Of a stretch of 64,000 nt of DNA, positions 60,595-64,000 are shown piece by piece. Source of the DNA: Meinhardsimonia xiamenensis (GTDB lineage Bacteria; Pseudomonadota; Alphaproteobacteria; Rhodobacterales; Rhodobacteraceae); contig NZ_FNFV01000002.1 in NCBI RefSeq assembly GCF_900102905.1, positions 372,001-436,000 on the forward strand, written 5' to 3'. The number at the start of each line of letters is the position of its first letter. Within the stretch, counting starts at the first letter, position 1. Both the position numbers and the translations under genes were made by a program. Below the pieces are notes generated by a model, which worked only from the letters and a program-made list of their open reading frames with translations, made no database searches and had not been told where the DNA came from.

Positions 60595-61074
60595 TCACAG
60601 GCCGCGCAGCGCCAGATCCTCGCCCTCGAGCAGCCGCTCGAGCAGGCGGTGCAGCGTTTCGCATTCCTCGGCGGTCAGCTTGGCCTCCATCGCCGCATTG
60701 TTGGCTACGGCCAGCGGCGCGGCGGCGCTCATCAGCGCGCGCCCCTTGGGCGTGCAGGTGACCTGGGTGGTGCGCCGGTCCTTCGCCCCGCTGGCGCGCG
60801 TGACGAGTCCGGCCGCCTCCATCTGGCGCAGCGCGCGCGAGGTGGCGGTGCGGTCGATGCCCACGAAGCGGGCGATGTCGGAAGGCCGCCCGAGTCCCTC
60901 GACCCCGACAGCGAGCAGGACGCACCAGCTCACCCGGGTCAGGCCAAGGCGACGCAGGCCCTCGTCAAGCCGGCGCTCCTGAAGGCGCGAGGCGATCGAC
61001 AGCTTGTAGCCGAGCGAGCGGTGCAGGCGATAGTCGGGAATGGCGTCGGGTCTTGTTGCGGCATCCTGAGGCAT
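60595..61074 (-). CDS. MarR family transcriptional regulator
   Basis: Dimeric winged-helix regulator (159 aa). The recognition region is RPSDIARFVGIDRTATSRALRQMEAAGLVTR with the wing GAKDRRTTQVTCT. N- and C-terminal helices form the dimer interface. The ATG at 61074 has GGAGA upstream at good spacing, which excludes longer forms. It is divergent from the HAD phosphatase gene across 106 bases, so that gene is a candidate target. The ligand is unknown. Confidence 0.92.
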   Translation of the reverse strand: MPQDAATRPDAIPDYRLHRSLGYKLSIASRLQERRLDEGLRRLGLTRVSWCVLLAVGVEGLGRPSDIARFVGIDRTATSRALRQMEAAGLVTRASGAKDRRTTQVTCTPKGRALMSAAAPLAVANNAAMEAKLTAEECETLHRLLERLLEGEDLALRGL

Positions 61075-61180
61075 GGGGAAAGTCTCCGGTGTTGCGCAGG
61101 GGCTGTCAACGGGCTCGCCGATGTGGCAAGCGGACGCGGGTGGCCGCGGGCAGAGGCGTTCGGGTTCGGGAGGAAATCGC

Positions 61181-61882
61181 GTGAGAAGACAGGTTCGGGC
61201 GGTGCTGTTTGACAAGGACGGCACGCTTTATGACTTTCAGGCGACCTGGTCGCAATGGGCCGTCCGCCTTCTCGACGAACTGGGCGGGGGAAATGCCGAG
61301 CGCGCGGCCCGCCTTGCCGAGGCCATCAGGTTCGATCCCCTGGCCCGGCGCTTCCGGCCCGACAGCCCGGTGATTGCCGGAACGCCCGAGCAGGCGGCGC
61401 GCGCCCTTCTGCCGGCGCTGCCGGGCATGACGCCCGAAGCGCTCCTGGCGCGGATCGACGCCATCGCCGCCGCCGTCGAGCTTGCCGAGGCGGTGCCGCT
61501 TGCCCCGTTGCTGGCGCGGCTGCGACGCGCGGGACTGAAGCTCGGAGTGGCCACCAATGACGCCGAGGCGGTGGCTCGGGCCCATCTCGGTCGCAGCGGC
61601 GTGGCGGAGTCCTTCGACCTGATTCTCGGCTGCGACAGCGGCCACGGCGCCAAGCCCGCGCCCGGCATGTGTCTTGCCTTCGCGCGCGGCGTGGCGCTCG
61701 AGCCTTCAGAAGTGCTGATGGTCGGCGACAGCACCCATGACCTTGAGGCCGCCGCCGCCGCCGGGATGCGCGCCGTGGCCGTGCTCACCGGTGTGGCAGA
61801 GGCCGGAACGCTGGTCCCCTTGGCCGAAGCGGTGCTGCCCGACATCGGCCATCTGCCCGCCTGGCTCGGGATCGGCGGCTAG
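61181..61882 (+). CDS. HAD-family hydrolase, phosphoglycolate phosphatase-like
   Basis: Haloacid-dehalogenase phosphatase (233 aa). Motif I is LFDKDGTLYD with nucleophile Asp11 and Asp13. Motif II Thr/Ser is expected in VATNDAEAV, motif III Lys in GAKPAPGM and motif IV in MVGDSTHDLEAA. The start codon is GTG at 61181, chosen because GGGAGG lies at the right distance; longer forms lack a ribosome binding site. The C1 cap helices in the middle are typical of the Gph group. It is divergent from the MarR gene. Physiological substrate not established. Confidence 0.9.
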   Translation: MRRQVRAVLFDKDGTLYDFQATWSQWAVRLLDELGGGNAERAARLAEAIRFDPLARRFRPDSPVIAGTPEQAARALLPALPGMTPEALLARIDAIAAAVELAEAVPLAPLLARLRRAGLKLGVATNDAEAVARAHLGRSGVAESFDLILGCDSGHGAKPAPGMCLAFARGVALEPSEVLMVGDSTHDLEAAAAAGMRAVAVLTGVAEAGTLVPLAEAVLPDIGHLPAWLGIGG

Positions 61883-61998
61883 TCAACGGTCGCCCTCCGC
61901 GCCGACGCGACGCGCGGGCGCGTGACCCCGCGCGTGAGCTCTGGCCCTTCGGCAGGCAGGGGCCTATCCTCTGGAGAAGGCAAGGCGGGAGCGGGCAG

Positions 61999-63414
61999 GT
62001 GATCCTTGGCGATATTGCCGATGCGCTGACGCGTGGGGTCGAGGAGGTCGGCGACCAGCTCAGCGAGGCATTTCTCGAGCCGGTGATCCGGCTTGGCGTC
62101 ACCGGGCTTGCGCGCTCGGGCAAGACGGTTTTCATCACCTCGCTCATCGCCAACCTCATCGACCGCGGGCGCATGGGCCAGCTCGCCGCCGCCGCCGAGG
62201 GGCGCATTCTCGCCGCCTTTCTCCAGCCCCAGCCCGACGACACGGTGCCGCGCTTCGACTACGAGGCGCATCTCGCCGCGCTCACCTCGCGCACGCCGCA
62301 CTGGCCGGAATCGACCCGCCGTATCAGCGAGCTGCGCCTGTCGCTCCGGGTCCGTCCGGCGGGGCTTCTCGCCGGGCTGCGCGGGCCGCGCACGCTGCAT
62401 CTCGATATCGTCGATTATCCCGGCGAATGGCTCCTGGACCTTGCGCTTCTCGACCGCGACTTTGCCGAATGGTCCGAAACGACGCTCAGGCGCATCGAGG
62501 CCCGGCCAGAGGCCGCCGCCTATCTCGCTGCGCTGCGCTCGGTGGATGCCGCCGCCCCCTTCGAGGAAGGCGCGGCGCAGGGGCTCGCCCGCGCCTGGAC
62601 AGCCTATCTTCAGGCCGCGCGCGCAGCGGGCTATTCCGACTGCACGCCCGGCCGTTTCCTGCTGCCCGGCGATCTCGAGGGCTCCCCGGTGCTGACCTTC
62701 GCGCCCGTCCCCCGGCCCGAGCGCGTGCCGCGCGGCGCGCTCTGGCGCGAGCTCGAGCGCCGCTTTGAGGCCTACCGGCGGCAGGTGGTCAAACCCTTCT
62801 TCCGAGATCACTTCGCCCGCATCGACCGGCAGGTGGTGCTTGTCGATGTCATGGGCGCGATCCATGCCGGGCCGCGGGCGGTGGAGGACATGCGCCGCGC
62901 GCTGGCCGACATCCTTGTCGCCTTCCGCCCCGGAACCAACCCGTTTCTGGCGCGGCTCTTGCGCGGGCGGCGGGTGGAGAAGATCCTCTTCGCCGCCACC
63001 AAGGCCGACTATCTGCACCATTCCCAGCACGCACGGCTCACCGCCATCACCGAGGCGCTGGTCAGCGACGCCCGCGCGCGGGCCGATTTCGCCGGGGCCG
63101 AGACTGCGGCCATGTCGATTGCCGCGCTGCGCGCCACGGTGGAGGAGACGATCACCCATGAGGGCCGGCGGCTTGACTGCGTGCGCGGCCGGCTCAGCAC
63201 GACGGGGCGGGAGGCGGTCTTCTGGGCCGGCGAGCTGCCCGAGGATCCGCGCCTCATCCTCGAGCCCGCGCGTGCGGGGGAGGCGCGCTGGCTCGACGGC
63301 GATTTCGGGATCATGGATTTCGCCCCCGCCCCGCTCACCCTGCGCCCCGGCGAGGGCCCGCCGCACATCCGCCTTGACCGCGCCGCGCAGTTTCTCATCG
63401 GAGACCGGCTGTGA
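61999..63414 (+). CDS. ycjX: YcjX family P-loop protein
   Basis: Predicted GTPase-like ATP/GTP-binding protein (471 aa) of the YcjX family. The P-loop is GLARSGKT at residues 36-43. The family also shows LHLDIVDYPGEWLLDLALL, a switch region, and ATKADYLHH. The start is GTG at 61999, with GGCGGGAGC upstream. YcjX and YcjF are usually neighbours under stress control in proteobacteria; here a GNAT gene lies between. It overlaps the GNAT gene by four bases (GTGA), indicating coupled translation. Confidence 0.93.
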   Translation: MILGDIADALTRGVEEVGDQLSEAFLEPVIRLGVTGLARSGKTVFITSLIANLIDRGRMGQLAAAAEGRILAAFLQPQPDDTVPRFDYEAHLAALTSRTPHWPESTRRISELRLSLRVRPAGLLAGLRGPRTLHLDIVDYPGEWLLDLALLDRDFAEWSETTLRRIEARPEAAAYLAALRSVDAAAPFEEGAAQGLARAWTAYLQAARAAGYSDCTPGRFLLPGDLEGSPVLTFAPVPRPERVPRGALWRELERRFEAYRRQVVKPFFRDHFARIDRQVVLVDVMGAIHAGPRAVEDMRRALADILVAFRPGTNPFLARLLRGRRVEKILFAATKADYLHHSQHARLTAITEALVSDARARADFAGAETAAMSIAALRATVEETITHEGRRLDCVRGRLSTTGREAVFWAGELPEDPRLILEPARAGEARWLDGDFGIMDFAPAPLTLRPGEGPPHIRLDRAAQFLIGDRL

Positions 63415-63869
63415 GCTTCCTGCGGCCCGCACCACGGCTCAGACCGGCGCGGCCCGAGGATGTGCCGGCGCTCGTCGGGATCATCGCCGAATGGGCGGCC
63501 GGGACCGACTGGCTGCCGCGGGCCACGACACCCGAGGCCGACCGGGAGGCGATGGCCCGCCTCCTGGCGCGCGCCGAGGTGACCTGTCTGTGCGGCTGGC
63601 GCGGCATGCTTGGCTTCATCGCGCGCGAGGGCGAGGAGGTGCAGGCGCTCTATCTCGCGCGCTCCGCCCAAGGACGTGGCCATGGCGCGCGCCTCATGGC
63701 CACGGCGCAGGCTGCCTCGCCCCGTCTTTTTCTCTGGGTCTTCCCGGCGGACTGGCGCGCGCGGGCGTTTTACGCGCGCCAAGGCTTTCGGGAGATCGGG
63801 CGGGGCGATGGCGCGGGCAACGACCAAGGCCTGCCCGAGATCAGGCTTGAGTGGCGGAAGGAAGGCTGA
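63411..63869 (+). CDS. GNAT family N-acetyltransferase
   Basis: Acetyl-CoA-dependent acetyltransferase (152 aa). It starts at GTG 63411 within the ycjX stop. Motif A is in LYLARSAQGRGHGARLMATAQ with the acetyl-CoA pyrophosphate-binding QGRGHG segment, and motif B in LFLWVFPADWRARAFYARQGFREIG. The substrate is not clear. Its place between ycjX and the ycjF-like gene suggests a function related to that pair or a chance insertion. It ends with a one-base overlap with the next ATG at 63869. Confidence 0.88.
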   Translation: MSFLRPAPRLRPARPEDVPALVGIIAEWAAGTDWLPRATTPEADREAMARLLARAEVTCLCGWRGMLGFIAREGEEVQALYLARSAQGRGHGARLMATAQAASPRLFLWVFPADWRARAFYARQGFREIGRGDGAGNDQGLPEIRLEWRKEG

Positions 63870-64000
63870 TGGCGGAACGGCGCGGCATGGGCGAGCGCAA
63901 GGGCCCGGTGGTGATCGAGCTTGAGGAAGGGCGCGCGCCCGCCTCGCCGGCCGAGGCTCCGCCGGTGCCCGAGCCGGCCGGCAGCGTTGGAGCTACCGAT
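63869..64000 (+). CDS. Start of a YcjF-like (DUF697, TIGR01620) protein, truncated by the window
   Basis: Only the first 44 codons are visible. The ATG at 63869 overlaps the GNAT stop by one base. The visible part is a Pro/Ala/Glu-rich cytosolic tail (KGPVVIELEEGRAPASPAE), as found at the N-terminus of YcjF-type membrane proteins. The family assignment rests on the operon with ycjX and this tail, not on the conserved membrane part, which lies outside the window. Confidence 0.6.
   Translation, partial: MAERRGMGERKGPVVIELEEGRAPASPAEAPPVPEPAGSVGATD

Overview
This 64 kb window is a dense, high-G+C chromosomal segment that reads as core genome of an alphaproteobacterium, most likely a member of the Rhodobacterales. 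The reasons are gene content (B12-dependent ribonucleotide reductase, Entner-Doudoroff genes edd-eda, CarD, DUF3572, DUF983 and host-attachment family proteins, a pcm-tolC-PopZ-like run, ycjX with a ycjF-like partner) and many small lineage-specific proteins. I found no transposase, integrase, phage gene, CRISPR array, rRNA or tRNA. The only compositional outlier is one small AT-rich gene just after nrdJ.

Layout. 0-2.6 kb: the 3' part of nrdJ, the AT-rich orphan gene, then a structured non-coding stretch ending in a strong terminator. 2.6-5.1 kb: eda and edd, transcribed leftward from a promoter overlapped by a LacI-type palindrome. 5.2-8.0 kb: a 57-residue protein, a lipoprotein, an rRNA methyltransferase and a PIN-domain protein. 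8.1-13.3 kb, leftward: gatB, an acyltransferase and pepN. 13.5-18.6 kb, rightward: an oxidoreductase, a host-attachment protein, a pcm-like methyltransferase, a TolC-type channel and a PopZ-like protein. 18.6-24.4 kb: cobQ, a small conserved protein, efp, ygfZ, a glycosyltransferase and an aminotransferase. 24.5-28.2 kb: a Kef-type antiporter, then an Lrp-type regulator divergent from hppD. 28.3-39.5 kb: a large envelope-spanning hypothetical protein, a SIMPL protein, an O-acetylhomoserine sulfhydrylase, a Deg protease and assorted hydrolases. 39.5-44.0 kb: helicase, S4 protein, ferredoxin and CarD, a typical alphaproteobacterial order. 44.1-50 kb: cobS divergent from cobT, a HisC-type aminotransferase and valS. 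50.2-56.2 kb: a lone molybdopterin hydroxylase subunit overlapping a DUF2235 gene, a thioesterase, a DMT exporter, a NUDIX protein and DUF983. 56.5-58.7 kb: EF-hand protein, ECF sigma factor, a probable membrane regulator and a Spy/CnrX-like periplasmic protein. 58.8-64 kb: a GGDEF protein, DUF3572, MarR, a HAD phosphatase, and ycjX, GNAT and the start of a ycjF-like gene.

Cobalamin links several genes: cobQ, cobS and cobT make the cofactor and nrdJ depends on it. Translation and RNA genes (gatB, efp, valS, the helicase, the S4 protein, the rRNA methyltransferase) are over-represented.

The most interesting signals are non-coding. A three-copy element combines a hairpin, whose arms differ between copies but keep pairing, with a conserved 34-nt core, and it always abuts the 3' end of an opposing gene. 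The carD leader holds a nested stem-loop and a promoter with an inverted repeat around its -35 box. Strong inverted repeats also lie in the efp divergent region and between the EF-hand and sigma factor genes. Among proteins, the AT-rich orphan and the 919-residue protein with GspL/PilM-like and GspC/PilP-like ends stand out.
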